Shown here: in pieces, positions 10,863-19,304 of the stretch
Layout: the number at the start of each line of letters is the position of its first letter
Numbering within the stretch: position 1 is the stretch's first letter
From: Bog-756 sp963730685
GTDB lineage: Bacteria; Actinomycetota; Acidimicrobiia; Acidimicrobiales; RAAP-2
Direction: 5' to 3'
DNA: 64,000 nucleotides
NCBI GenBank assembly: GCA_963730685.1
Contig: CAVSSP010000001.1
Location: 1,426,001 to 1,490,000 of the forward strand
Notes under the pieces: model-generated
Told to the model about the DNA's origin: nothing
The model's input: the letters and a program-made list of their open reading frames with translations, nothing else
Databases searched by the model: none
Made by a program: the position numbers and the translations under genes

Positions 10863-11543
10863 TCAGCAACTTCCCGCCGCGGGGGACAGGGTCGTGGTGT
10901 AGAGGGTCACCGAGGTCTGGAGGTCGATGGTCTGCACCCCCTGTTTGCCGGCGGCCACCGAGGCGCCGGCCGCGGTGCCGGTGCTGCCTCGGACGAGCAG
11001 CTGGATGCTCATCAGTGTGTTGGTGGTGTCGTAGGTGAAGAGGCTCGGTGTCACCGTGTTCACGAGCGACACGGCCAGTGGCACGGCGGCCGACCACGTG
11101 GTGGCGCCCTTGAGCGCGGACTGTTGGGTGAGCTGGCCGGCGGTGTTGACGTTCCACTGGAACCAGGTACACGTCCCGTACACCCGGCTCAGGACGGCGA
11201 GCGGGTAGCCACTGGTCGCCACGCTCGAACAGGTGCTGGCGGGCGGAACCGTCAGCACCGCAGCCGGGAAGCACACGTTCGAGCTGGTCGTCGACCCGAT
11301 GTCCGAGCTCAACTGCTGGAGTACCAGGCGACCCTGGGCCGTGCCGTTGGCCGTGCTGTTGGTGGCGGCGGTGACCGTCGTCACCGTGGTGAGCACCGGG
11401 ACGAGGAGCACGAGCGCCACCGCCGTGACGGTCATGGCCACCATGATCTCGATCAGCGACCAGCCTCCGTCGCTGTGGTCCGCGCCGCGCCGCCGGAGCG
11501 CGTCGATGTCCGCGCCGCGCCGCCGGAGCGCGCCGATGCACAT
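10863..11543 (-). CDS. PilW/PulJ-like minor pilin (module 1)
   Basis: 226 residues. Prepilin signal D-G-G then W-S-L-I-E-I (cut after Gly27, Glu at +5) followed by MVAMTVTAVALVLLVPVL. The head region has a Cys pair (VCFPAAVLTVPPASTC) and ends TTTLSPAAGSC. ATG 11543 overlaps the upstream stop by one base (TGATG), so translation is coupled. The leader contains a doubled segment A-L-R-R-R-G-A-D produced by a 30-bp tandem duplication. It is intact, unlike its counterpart in module 2. Confidence 0.78.
   Translation of the reverse strand: MCIGALRRRGADIDALRRRGADHSDGGWSLIEIMVAMTVTAVALVLLVPVLTTVTTVTAATNSTANGTAQGRLVLQQLSSDIGSTTSSNVCFPAAVLTVPPASTCSSVATSGYPLAVLSRVYGTCTWFQWNVNTAGQLTQQSALKGATTWSAAVPLAVSLVNTVTPSLFTYDTTNTLMSIQLLVRGSTGTAAGASVAAGKQGVQTIDLQTSVTLYTTTLSPAAGSC
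11478..11537. repeat. 30-bp tandem duplication inside a prepilin leader
   Basis: Two copies of a 30-bp unit (starting 11478 and 11508) differ at one base near the 3' end. They lie in the leader peptide of the PilW-like pilin and add ten residues (two A-L-R-R-R-G-A-D blocks) before the cleavage site. The duplication keeps the reading frame and lengthens only the part removed by prepilin peptidase, so it is probably neutral. Confidence 0.85.
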
Positions 11544-12025
11544 CACTGGCACTGCACCTGGAGCTGATCGGTCGTGGTCTGGGTCGCCTTCCCCTGCGTG
11601 GCCGGCCGCCACGTCACCGAGATGCTGATGGGGAGCAGGCCGGCCGTCGGGGTGGACGAGGTGGATGTCACCGTGAAGTTGGTGGTGTTGAGCCCGGTGC
11701 CGTTGGCGATGCCGATCCCACCGTTTCGGGTGGCCGTGCCCGACCCGGCACCGGCCACGTAGGCGGTGGCGTTGGCACAGGTCAGTGTGGGGATATTGGT
11801 CTGGAAGAGTGCGTCGACCTGTTGCACCAGGCTGGCCGCCGTCGCCTGCTGCTTGGCCAGCTCCGAGGTGCTCAGGGTGCTGACGATGAGCCAACCGGTG
11901 GAGGCGAAGGTGAGGGAGAGGACGGTGAGGGCGATCACCACCTCGATGAGGCCGAACCCGTCGTCACTCCCGTGACCGCGGTGGACGACTTGGTGGCGTG
12001 CGCACGCTCTCGATGGTCTCGGCAT
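11543..12025 (-). CDS. PilV-like minor pilin (module 1, first gene of the operon)
   Basis: 160 residues. Leader D-D-G then F-G-L-I-E-V (cut after Gly23, Glu at +5) and hydrophobic helix VIALTVLSLTFASTGWLIV, followed by a small head with a possible Cys pair (LTCANAT and the terminal VQCQ). It is the first of six same-strand pilin-like genes, separated by at most 88 bp. A GAGAGAG run just upstream may serve as ribosome-binding site. The size is typical for PilV/PulI-type minor pilins. The core pilus motor genes (pilB, pilC, pilT, pilD) are not in this window. Confidence 0.8.
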   Translation of the reverse strand: MPRPSRACARHQVVHRGHGSDDGFGLIEVVIALTVLSLTFASTGWLIVSTLSTSELAKQQATAASLVQQVDALFQTNIPTLTCANATAYVAGAGSGTATRNGGIGIANGTGLNTTNFTVTSTSSTPTAGLLPISISVTWRPATQGKATQTTTDQLQVQCQ

Positions 12026-12099
12026 CTCTCTCGCTTGGGGCAGCCCGAGTGCCTCACCCGCGAAGTTATGACCGGAGACAGTGCAGGTAGTACGTCTCT

Positions 12100-12127
12100 T
12101 TCATCGGCAGTCGGGCGGCAGAACTTG
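12100..12127 (-). promoter_or_regulatory. Sigma28/WhiG-type promoter candidate for the pilin operon
   Basis: Reading the minus strand, TCAA (12124-12127) is followed by exactly 16 bases and then GCCGATGA (12100-12107). The consensus for FliA/WhiG sigma factors is TAAA-N15/16-GCCGATAA, so the match is 3 of 4 and 7 of 8. It lies about 75 bp upstream of the first pilin start. Found by eye; the sigma gene is not in this window. Confidence 0.5.
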
Positions 12128-12248
12128 AACGCCCGGCCCGCTGACATCCCCCGTGGTCAGCGAAGGCCGATCGGTCCCTGACCAGGGAGTGAGCCCGGCT
12201 GCACCGGCGCACCCCCGGTGGGAGGGCCCGCCGACCGGGGGGAGCCCG

Positions 12249-13412
12249 TCAGTACGAGCGCGGCAGATCCAAGGAGTGCTGGGCCACGAAGTTGAGGATC
12301 ATCTCGCGGCTGACCGGGGCGATCCGGAGGAGGCGGGCCATCCCCCACAGGTCGGCCAGGCCGTACTCGGTGGACATGCCGTTCCCGCCGTGGGTCTGGA
12401 TGGCCTGGTCGAGGGCGCCGAGGGTCGCCTCGGCGGCGGCGTACTTGGCCATGTTGGCCGCCTCGCCGGCGGCGGGAGTGTCCCCGGCGAAGTCGCACAG
12501 CCACGCCGCCTTGTCGGTCATCAGCCGGGCCAGCTCCACCTCGATCTTGGCCTTGGCCAGCGGGTGGGAGATCCCCTGGTGGCGCCCGATCGGCGTCCCC
12601 CACACCTCGCGGGTCCTGGCGTACTCGGCCGCCTTGCCCAGTGCGTAGCGGGCGATGCCGTTGGCGGTGGAGGCCGACAGGATGCGTTCGGGATTGAGCC
12701 CGAAGAACACCTGACGCAGGCCTTCGCCCTCGGCGCCGATCAACCGGTCCGCTTCGACCTGGACGTTGTCGAAGAACAGCGTGAACTGCTTCTCGGGGGC
12801 GGTGATCTCGACCGGGAGCACCTGCTTGTCGAGTCCCGGGGTGTCGGTGTCCACCACGAACAGGGACAGCCGGCCGCGGCCGGTGTCGGGATCGACACCC
12901 GACCGGGTCACCACCAGGACGGCCTGGCACTCGTCCACCCCGGAGATGTAGTACTTCGAGCCGTTGAGCCGGTAGAGGTCGCCGTCCTTGGCGGCGGTCA
13001 GCGACAGGTTGTGCGAGTTCGAGCCGGCATCGGGCTCGGTGATGGCGAAGGCCATCTTGAGCGTCCCGGCGGCGAACCCGGGCAGCCACCGCTGCTTTTG
13101 TTCCTCGGTCCCGAACTTGGCGATGATGGTGGCGCAGATGGCCGGCGAGACCACGATGACCAAAAGGGGACAGCCGGCCGCCGCCAGCTCCTCGCCCACG
13201 GCGGCCAGCTCGGTGATGCCCCCGCCACCCCCGCCGTACTCCTCGGGCACGTTGACCCCGAGGAACCCGGCGTCGGCCACCGCGCTCCACAGCTCGTCGG
13301 TGCGCTGATCGGCGTGGGCCTTCTCGACGTAGTACTCGTGACCGAACTTGGAGGCGATGGAGCCGACCGCCTCACGCAGCATCTGCAGTTCGTCGGATTC
13401 GATGAAGTCCAT
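12249..13412 (-). CDS. Acyl-CoA dehydrogenase
   Basis: FAD-dependent alpha,beta-dehydrogenation of an acyl-CoA. 387 residues beginning M-D-F-I-E-S-D-E-L-Q. Visible family landmarks: helical N-terminal domain, the FAD/substrate segment MAFAITEPDAGSNSHN, the middle beta domain with LNGSKYYISG, and the C-terminal helical domain with YARTREVWGTPIGRHQGI and QTHGGNGMSTEYGLADLWGM. I chose 13412 because upstream codons in the same frame match the AtuA tail in another frame. It follows the AtuA gene by 16 bp and closes the carboxylase operon, so it probably makes the enoyl-CoA that the carboxylase uses, comparable with AtuD or isovaleryl-CoA dehydrogenase. The exact substrate is unknown. Confidence 0.92.
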   Translation of the reverse strand: MDFIESDELQMLREAVGSIASKFGHEYYVEKAHADQRTDELWSAVADAGFLGVNVPEEYGGGGGGITELAAVGEELAAAGCPLLVIVVSPAICATIIAKFGTEEQKQRWLPGFAAGTLKMAFAITEPDAGSNSHNLSLTAAKDGDLYRLNGSKYYISGVDECQAVLVVTRSGVDPDTGRGRLSLFVVDTDTPGLDKQVLPVEITAPEKQFTLFFDNVQVEADRLIGAEGEGLRQVFFGLNPERILSASTANGIARYALGKAAEYARTREVWGTPIGRHQGISHPLAKAKIEVELARLMTDKAAWLCDFAGDTPAAGEAANMAKYAAAEATLGALDQAIQTHGGNGMSTEYGLADLWGMARLLRIAPVSREMILNFVAQHSLDLPRSY

Positions 13413-13428
13413 AGCCCTACGCTCGTCC

Positions 13429-15307
13429 TCAGGTCCCGGTTCGGGTGGCCGGGAGGCCGACCAGGAGGTCGACCGGGATATCGACCACTCTGCTTCGAAG
13501 GTACTCGCCCAGGCCCTTGCTCTGGGGATCGGGCCGGGTCGAGGACGCCACACCCTCTCCGAGGAGGCCGACCACGACGAAGTTGACGGCCCGCAGGTTG
13601 GGGAACGCGTAGCGCCGGACCTCGAGCCCGTCCGCTTCGGCGAGCAGGTGGCGGAAGGCCTCGATGGTCAGGAACCCGTCGAGCCACTCCCAGGCGGCGT
13701 CGGTGCGGGCCCACAGCCCGACGTTGGAGTTGCCGCCCTTGTCGCCCGAGCGTGCGCCGATGATGGTGCCCAGCGGGACCCGGCGGGTCGCTCCCGCGCC
13801 GCCGCCCAGGCCTCCGTCGACGTCCTCCCCCGAGGGGGGCAGGAACGCCGGGGCCTCGGCCGCGTCCGGGGCCAACGCCAGGTCGGGCGTGGCGTCGACG
13901 ATCGCCTCGTGGGGCACGCCGGCCCGCGGCACCCGCCAGACCAGGCGGTGTGGGGCACCTCGACCCGGCGGCCGTCGGCGTGGACCACCACCGGCACCAC
14001 GAGGTCGGCCGGGACCAGTGCGGGCCAGTACACGCCATACAAGGTGCCCGAGCCGGGAGGGGCGGTGAGGTGGAGGCCCGGATAGCCGGCCAGGGCCAGC
14101 TCGGTGGCGGCTCCCGAGAAACTGCGGCCCACTTTTTCGGGGTCGGCGTCCTTCACCGTGATGCGCAATTGCGCCGTCGCCTCGACATTGACCCCGGCGT
14201 CGGCCTTGTCCGAGCGAACGAGACGGGCGTCGAACTCGCCGAAGCTGCCCCGGCCCCCGAGGGCGGCGTCCAGCGAGCGCAGGGTGAGGGCGGCCTTCTC
14301 CTCGATGTCGAGTCCGGTGAGCACGAAGGTCATCGAGTTGCGCCAGCCCCCCAACAGGTTGAGGCACACCTTCACCTGCTCGGGTGCGGGCAGACCCCGG
14401 GTGCCGCTGACCGAGACGCGGTCGCGGTCCCGTGCTGGTCCACGGTGATGGTGTCGAACCGGGCCACCACGTCGGTGTTGGGGTAGTCGTGTCCCCCGAT
14501 CTCGTAGAGGAGCTGGGCCGTGACGGTCCCGACCGAGACCTCCCCGCCGGTACCCGGGTGCTTGGTGATGACCGACGACCCGTCGGCGGCCACCTCGGCG
14601 ATGGGGAACCCGGGGTGCTCCATGCCGGCGACCTCGGTGAAGAAGGCGTAGTTGCCCCCGGTGGCCTGGGGGCCGCACTCGATCACGTGGCCGGCCACCA
14701 CGGCACCGGCCAGCGCGTCCCAGTCGGTGGGGGACCAGCCGTGGTGCCACGCCGCCGGCCCCACCACCAGCGAGGCGTCGGTGATGCGGGGACAGATGAC
14801 CACGTCGGCCCCGCCCGAGAGGGCGTCGACGATGGGCCAGGCCCCCAGGTAGGCGTTGGCCGAGACCACCTCGCCGGACGCCTGGGCCAGCGGCTGGCCG
14901 GTGTCGAGATGGGCGAGCGGATGGCCGTCCTTTTCCAACTCACCCAGGCGGGGGAGGAGGTCGTCCCCTTCCACGTGGGCCACCGACACCGCCAGACCCA
15001 GGCGGTCGGCCAGGGAGCGCACCTGGTCGGCCAGGCCCGACGGGTTGAGCCCGCCGGCATTGGTCACCACCTTGATGCCACGGTCGGCGCAGGTCCCGAG
15101 CACCTCCTCCATCTGGGTGAGGAAGGTGTGGGCCCACCCCCGGGTGGGGTCGCGCTGGTACCCCTTCCACAGGATGAGCATGGTCAGCTCGGCCAGCCAG
15201 TCGCCGGTGAGGACGTCGATGGGGCCGCCCTCGACCATCTCCCGGGCCGCCGACAGCCGGTCGCCGTAGAAGCCGGAGCAGTTGGCGATGCGCAGCGGTT
15301 CGGTCAT
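13429..15307 (-). CDS. AtuA-family protein (DUF1446 plus C-terminal AtuA-like domain)
   Basis: The N-terminal half (TEPLRIANCSGFYGDRLSAA, VLTGDWLAELTMLIL, GGADVVICPRITDASLVVGP) is the AtuA/DUF1446 domain. The C-terminal domain (LGTIIGARSGDKGGNSNVGL, FPNLRAVNFVVVGLLGEG) is the small domain fused to it in many actinobacteria. AtuA is required for acyclic terpene utilisation in Pseudomonas; its reaction is not established. The frame breaks near 14412 and near 13940, so three frames must be joined to give about 626 residues. The ATG at 15307 overlaps the likely stop of the biotin carboxylase gene (ATGA), so translation is coupled. Confidence 0.85.
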
Positions 15308-17432
15308 GGTTGCGTCTCCTGGCCGTCCCGGGCCTCGTGCGGCGTCGCGGGCCTCGATCGGCCTCGACAGCCACCAGGGTCCGCCCCGTCTCGACCTGGT
15401 CGCCCTGGGCGACCTGGACGGCGGTCACCGTGCCGGCGGTGGTGGCGTGGACGGCGTGCTCCATCTTCATGGCTTCCAGCACCACCAGGAGCTGTCCGGC
15501 CACCACGGCATCGCCCTCCGCCACCTCCACCCGGACGACACCCCCGGGCATCGGTGCCAGGGCCGAGCCTTCGGCCAGCTGGTCGCTGGCCAACGGGAAC
15601 CGGGCGTGCTGGCGCAGTGCCGTGCTGCCGTCGGGACCGTCGACGAAGGCCGTCGTCCCGTGCCGGTCGACCCGGTAGTGGCGGCCCACGCCGTCGACGG
15701 TCACCGTCACCGCGTCCGGCGTCACCACGGCCGTCTCCAAGTCGACGTCGACAGGGGCGCCGTCGATCTCGACCTGCTCGAGCCGGCGCCCGCGCCGGTC
15801 GAACCGGTAGCCGACGGTCACTGTCTCCAGTTCGGCGGCCGGCGGCGGCGCGTCCGACACGCCGACCCGGGCCGGCAGATGAGACACGTCGAACGCGACG
15901 TGCTGGAGCGACGACGGGTTGTTCCGGTAGCCCGAGGGGACGGTGGACTGCACCCGGGTCTCCCCCCGCCGCCGGGCCTGCCCGGCCAGGGCGGCGGCCA
16001 GGGCGTGGCGGCGCACGGCAGCATCGTCGGCCAGCGGTTCGGACAGGCGCGGAAGCCCGTGGGTCTCGAGGAACCCGGTGTCGGTGTTGCCGGCCACGAA
16101 CGCCGGATGGGAGAGGATGCGGACCAGCAGGTCGCGGTTGGTGGTCACCCCGTGGATCCGGGCCCGGGCCAGGGCGGCGGCCAGGGCCGTGGTCGCCTCT
16201 CCCCTCGAGCCGGCGTGCACGACCACCTTGGCCAGCATCGGGTCGTAGTGGGGGCTGACCACGCTGCCGGTCTCGACCCCGCTGTCCACCCGCACCGTGA
16301 TGCCCCCACGATCGGCGGCGGCTCCGCCGCCGACCTCGAACCGGTGCAGGGTCCCGGTGGAGGGGAGCCAACCCAGCGCCGGGTCCTCGGCATAGAGGCG
16401 GGCCTCGATGGCGTGCCCCTGCGGCCCGGCCTCGGCGGCCGCCCGGACCTCGGGGGGCAGCGGCGCCCCGCCGGCGATGAGCAGCTGCAGGCGGACCAGG
16501 TCGAGGCCGGTCACTGCCTCGGTCACCGGGTGCTCCACCTGCAGCCGGGTGTTCATCTCCAGAAAGTAGGGCTCGCCGTCGGAGTCGACCACGAACTCCA
16601 CCGTGCCGGCGTTGACGTAGCCGACCTCGTCGGCGGCGGTGACGGCGGCCTCGACCAGACGGGCCCGCAGCTCGGGGGTGACGAACGGGGACGGTGCCTC
16701 CTCGACGATCTTCTGGTGCCGCCGCTGGATGCTGCACTCGCGCTCGAACAGCGCCACCGTGTCGCCGTAGGCGTCGGCCAGGATCTGCACCTCGATGTGG
16801 CGCGGCTGGCGCAGGTAGCGCTCGAGGAAGACAGTCCCGTCACCGAAGGCGGAGGCCGCCTCCCGCCGGGCACCGGCCACGGCGTCGGCCAACTCGCTCG
16901 GGCCCCACACCACCCGCATGCCGCGACCGCCACCACCGGCCGAGGCCTTGACCAGCAACGGCCATCCCAGCTCCTCGACGGCGACGATGTGGGGCAGCCG
17001 CTCGCCTTCCACGGTGATCGACGGCAGCGTCGGCACTCCGGCGGCGCGCATCAACTCCTTGCTGCCGATCTTCGAGCCCATGGCGTCGATGGCCGAAGGC
17101 GGGGGGCCGACCCACACCAGGCCGGCCCCGGTCACGACCCGGGCGAAGTCACCCGACTCGGACAGGAATCCGTAGCCCGGGTGGATAGCGTCGGCCCCGG
17201 CGCGGGTGGCGGCGTCGAGGATGAGCGCTGACCGCAGGTAGGTGTCCGACGGCGAGTCCCCGGGCAGCCGGACGGCCAGGTCGGCCTCGGCCACATGCGG
17301 GCTGGCCGAGTCGGCGTCGGAGTACACGGCCACGGTGGTGATGCCCATGGCCCGGGCCGTCGACATGATCCGGCGGGCGATCTCGCCGCGGTTGGCCACC
17401 AGCAGGGTACGGATGGGCGCGTAGGCGCTCAT
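15304..17432 (-). CDS. Acyl-CoA carboxylase alpha subunit (biotin carboxylase plus biotin carrier)
   Basis: Carboxylates enzyme-bound biotin using ATP and bicarbonate. Order: biotin carboxylase N-terminal domain (LLVANRGEIARRIM), ATP-grasp with KASAGGGGRGMRVV near residue 160, EVNTRLQVEHPVTE-type motif (FLEMNTRLQVEHPVTE), and a C-terminal biotinyl domain with the biotin-attachment sequence EAMKMEH near residue 655. About 709 residues is normal. As written, the frame runs on past the carrier domain into the next gene down to 14940; a one-base shift near 15355 instead gives a short tail ending GQETQP with TGA at 15304 overlapping the AtuA start, which I take as the true end. Pairs with the beta subunit 40 bp upstream. 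Confidence 0.92.
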
Positions 17433-17472
17433 GGCGTCCGGCTCCTCGTGCTCGGACCCATGGACCGGCCGC

Positions 17473-19071
17473 TCACATCCGGAACACGCCGTAGCCGCGT
17501 GTCCCGTGGATGGGCTGGTTGTCGATGACCGACAGGCAGATGCCGAGCACCGTTCGGGTGTCCCGTGGGTCGATGATCCCGTCGTCGTACAGGCGGCCGG
17601 ACAGGAACAGGGGGAGCGACTCGGCCTCGATCTGGGCCTCGACCATCTCCCGCATGGTCCGGTCGGCGTCCTCGTCGAAGGGGACGCCCTTGGACGCCGC
17701 CGACTGGCGACCCACGATGGAGAGCACTCCGGCCAGCTGGGCCGGCCCCATCACGGCCGAGCGGGCGTTGGGCCAGGCGAACAGGAACCGGGGATCGTAG
17801 GCCCGGCCGCACATCCCGTAGTTGCCGGCCCCGTAGGAGGCACCGATGTTGAGGGTCAGGTGGGGGACCGACGAGTTGGACACGGCGTTGATCATCATCG
17901 CCCCGTGCTTGATGATCCCGGCCTGCTCGTACTCCTTGCCCACCATGTACCCGGTGGTGTTCTGCAAGAAGACCAGCGGGACGTCGACCTGGTTGGCCAG
18001 CTGGATGAACTGGGTGGCCTTGTGGGCCTCCTCCGAGAAGAGCACCCCACGGTGGTTGGCCAGCACGCCGACCGGATAGCCGTGGATGGACGCCCAACCG
18101 GTGACCAGGCTGGCCCCGTAGAGCGGTTTGAACTCGTCGAACCGCGAGCCGTCCACCACCCGGGCCAGCACCTCGCGGGGGTCGAAGGGGACCTTGGGGT
18201 CGGCCGAGGCGATCCCCAGCAGCTCGTCGGGGTCGTAGGCCGGCTCGTCGGCGGGCAGGGTGGGCCCGGGCCCGGCCTTGCGGTGGTTGAGCCGGCTCAC
18301 GATCTGGCGGCCCAGGCGGATGGCGTCCACCTCGTCGACGGCCAGGTAGTCGGCCAGCCCGGATACCCGGGCATGCATGGACGCGCCGCCGAGCTCCTCG
18401 TCCGTCGACTCCTCGCCGGTGGCCATCTTGACCAGTGGCGGGCCGCCCAGGAACACCTTGGACCGCTGCTCGATCATGACGATGTGGTCGCTCATGCCGG
18501 GGACGTAGGCCCCACCGGCCGTGGAGTTGCCGAAGACCAGGGCCACGGTGGGGACGGCGGCAGCCGAGCTCCGGGTGAGGTCCCGGAACGCCCGGCCCCC
18601 GGGGATGAACAGCTCGGCCTGGGCGGGGAGGTCGGCGCCGCCCGACTCCACCAGGTTGATGACGGGCAGCCGGTTCTGGAGGGCGATGTCGGAGGCCCGC
18701 GCCCCTTTCCGGAAGGAGTAGGGGTTCATGGCCCCACCCCGCACGGTGGGGTCGTGGGCGCTGATCAGGCACTCCACCCCCTCGACCACGCCGATGCCCA
18801 CAATGGACGACGCCCCCACCTGGTACTCAGTGCCCCATGCGGCCAGGGCCGCCAGCTCGAGAAAGGCCGAGTCCCGGTCGACCAGCAGCTCGATGCGGTC
18901 GCGGGCCAAGAGCTTGCCTCGCTGTCGGTGCCGCTCGACGTAGCGTTCGCCGCCGCCCGCCCGTGCCGCCGCCAACTGCCCGTCGACCGTGTCGAGCGCC
19001 TCGCGCAGGGCGCGGTGGTTGGCCCGGAAGGTCTCCGAGTTCGGGTCGATGGTTGTGGTGAGGAGGGGCAT
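17473..19071 (-). CDS. Acyl-CoA carboxylase beta subunit (carboxyltransferase)
   Basis: Transfers CO2 from biotin to the acyl-CoA. 532 residues from M-P-L-L-T-T-T-I-D-P. Crotonase-fold oxyanion segments are visible (NLVESGGADLP, FGNSTAGGAYVPGMSD, NTTGYMVGKEYE, IGASYGAGNYGMCGRAYDP), which is the methylcrotonyl/geranyl-CoA carboxylase subtype rather than the acetyl/propionyl type. The frame is open upstream to 19311, but that part is the antisense of a tandem repeat and is not coding here. First gene of the four-gene operon beta-alpha-AtuA-dehydrogenase, divergent from glmU. Best read as AtuC or MccB-like; the choice cannot be made from sequence alone. Confidence 0.93.
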   Translation of the reverse strand: MPLLTTTIDPNSETFRANHRALREALDTVDGQLAAARAGGGERYVERHRQRGKLLARDRIELLVDRDSAFLELAALAAWGTEYQVGASSIVGIGVVEGVECLISAHDPTVRGGAMNPYSFRKGARASDIALQNRLPVINLVESGGADLPAQAELFIPGGRAFRDLTRSSAAAVPTVALVFGNSTAGGAYVPGMSDHIVMIEQRSKVFLGGPPLVKMATGEESTDEELGGASMHARVSGLADYLAVDEVDAIRLGRQIVSRLNHRKAGPGPTLPADEPAYDPDELLGIASADPKVPFDPREVLARVVDGSRFDEFKPLYGASLVTGWASIHGYPVGVLANHRGVLFSEEAHKATQFIQLANQVDVPLVFLQNTTGYMVGKEYEQAGIIKHGAMMINAVSNSSVPHLTLNIGASYGAGNYGMCGRAYDPRFLFAWPNARSAVMGPAQLAGVLSIVGRQSAASKGVPFDEDADRTMREMVEAQIEAESLPLFLSGRLYDDGIIDPRDTRTVLGICLSVIDNQPIHGTRGYGVFRM

Positions 19072-19154
19072 CGGTGAGCGTGGGGGAGCTGTTGGACTGC
19101 TGTCTCGGAGGTTGGGGTCGCAAAGCTGGGCCCAACGTGGGAAGAATAGGCCCC

Positions 19155-19304
19155 ATGACGTTTCCACCGCGCGACGAGGCGGGTCCGCCCCGGGGACACG
19201 GGCCGGCCGCCCTGCCGGCCACCGCCCCGCCGGCCACCGCCCCGCCGGCCACCGCCGCCCCGCCGGCCACCGCCGCCCCGCCGGCCACCGCCCCGCCATG
19301 GTGA
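19155..19304 (+). CDS. Possible Pro/Ala-rich leader ORF ahead of glmU
   Basis: A 49-codon frame starts at ATG 19155 (MTFPPRDEAG) and consists mainly of P-A-T-A-P-P repeats. It ends TGG-TGA with the TGA at 19302-19304, overlapping the ATG (19298) and GTG (19301) proposed for glmU. It could be a coupled leader peptide, the true N-terminus of GlmU joined by a frame error, or chance. All repeat units are multiples of three, so the frame is kept. No homolog is recognised. Confidence 0.3.
   Translation: MTFPPRDEAGPPRGHGPAALPATAPPATAPPATAAPPATAAPPATAPPW
19215..19295. repeat. GC-rich tandem repeat directly before the glmU start
   Basis: Five units of CCGGCCACCGCCCCG, of 15, 15, 18, 18 and 15 bp (the longer ones carry an extra GCC), ending two bases before the ATG of glmU. 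It occupies the place where the 5' leader and ribosome-binding site of glmU should be, in the divergent gap between the carboxylase operon and glmU. Confidence 0.9.

Noticed and set aside
12026..12248. Leader of the pilin operon considered as a c-di-GMP riboswitch
   Set aside because: I could not find the conserved GEMM core or its two helices; only the sigma28-like promoter could be supported.
14940..15303. Extension of the biotin carboxylase by about 120 residues beyond its biotinyl domain
   Set aside because: The extension is the AtuA gene read in the wrong frame; a one-base shift near 15355 gives a short tail and a coupled ATGA junction.
14432..16258. Long plus-strand frame opposite AtuA and the biotin carboxylase
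   Set aside because: Low-complexity Gly/Arg/Pro translation; the minus strand has clear carboxylase and AtuA motifs.
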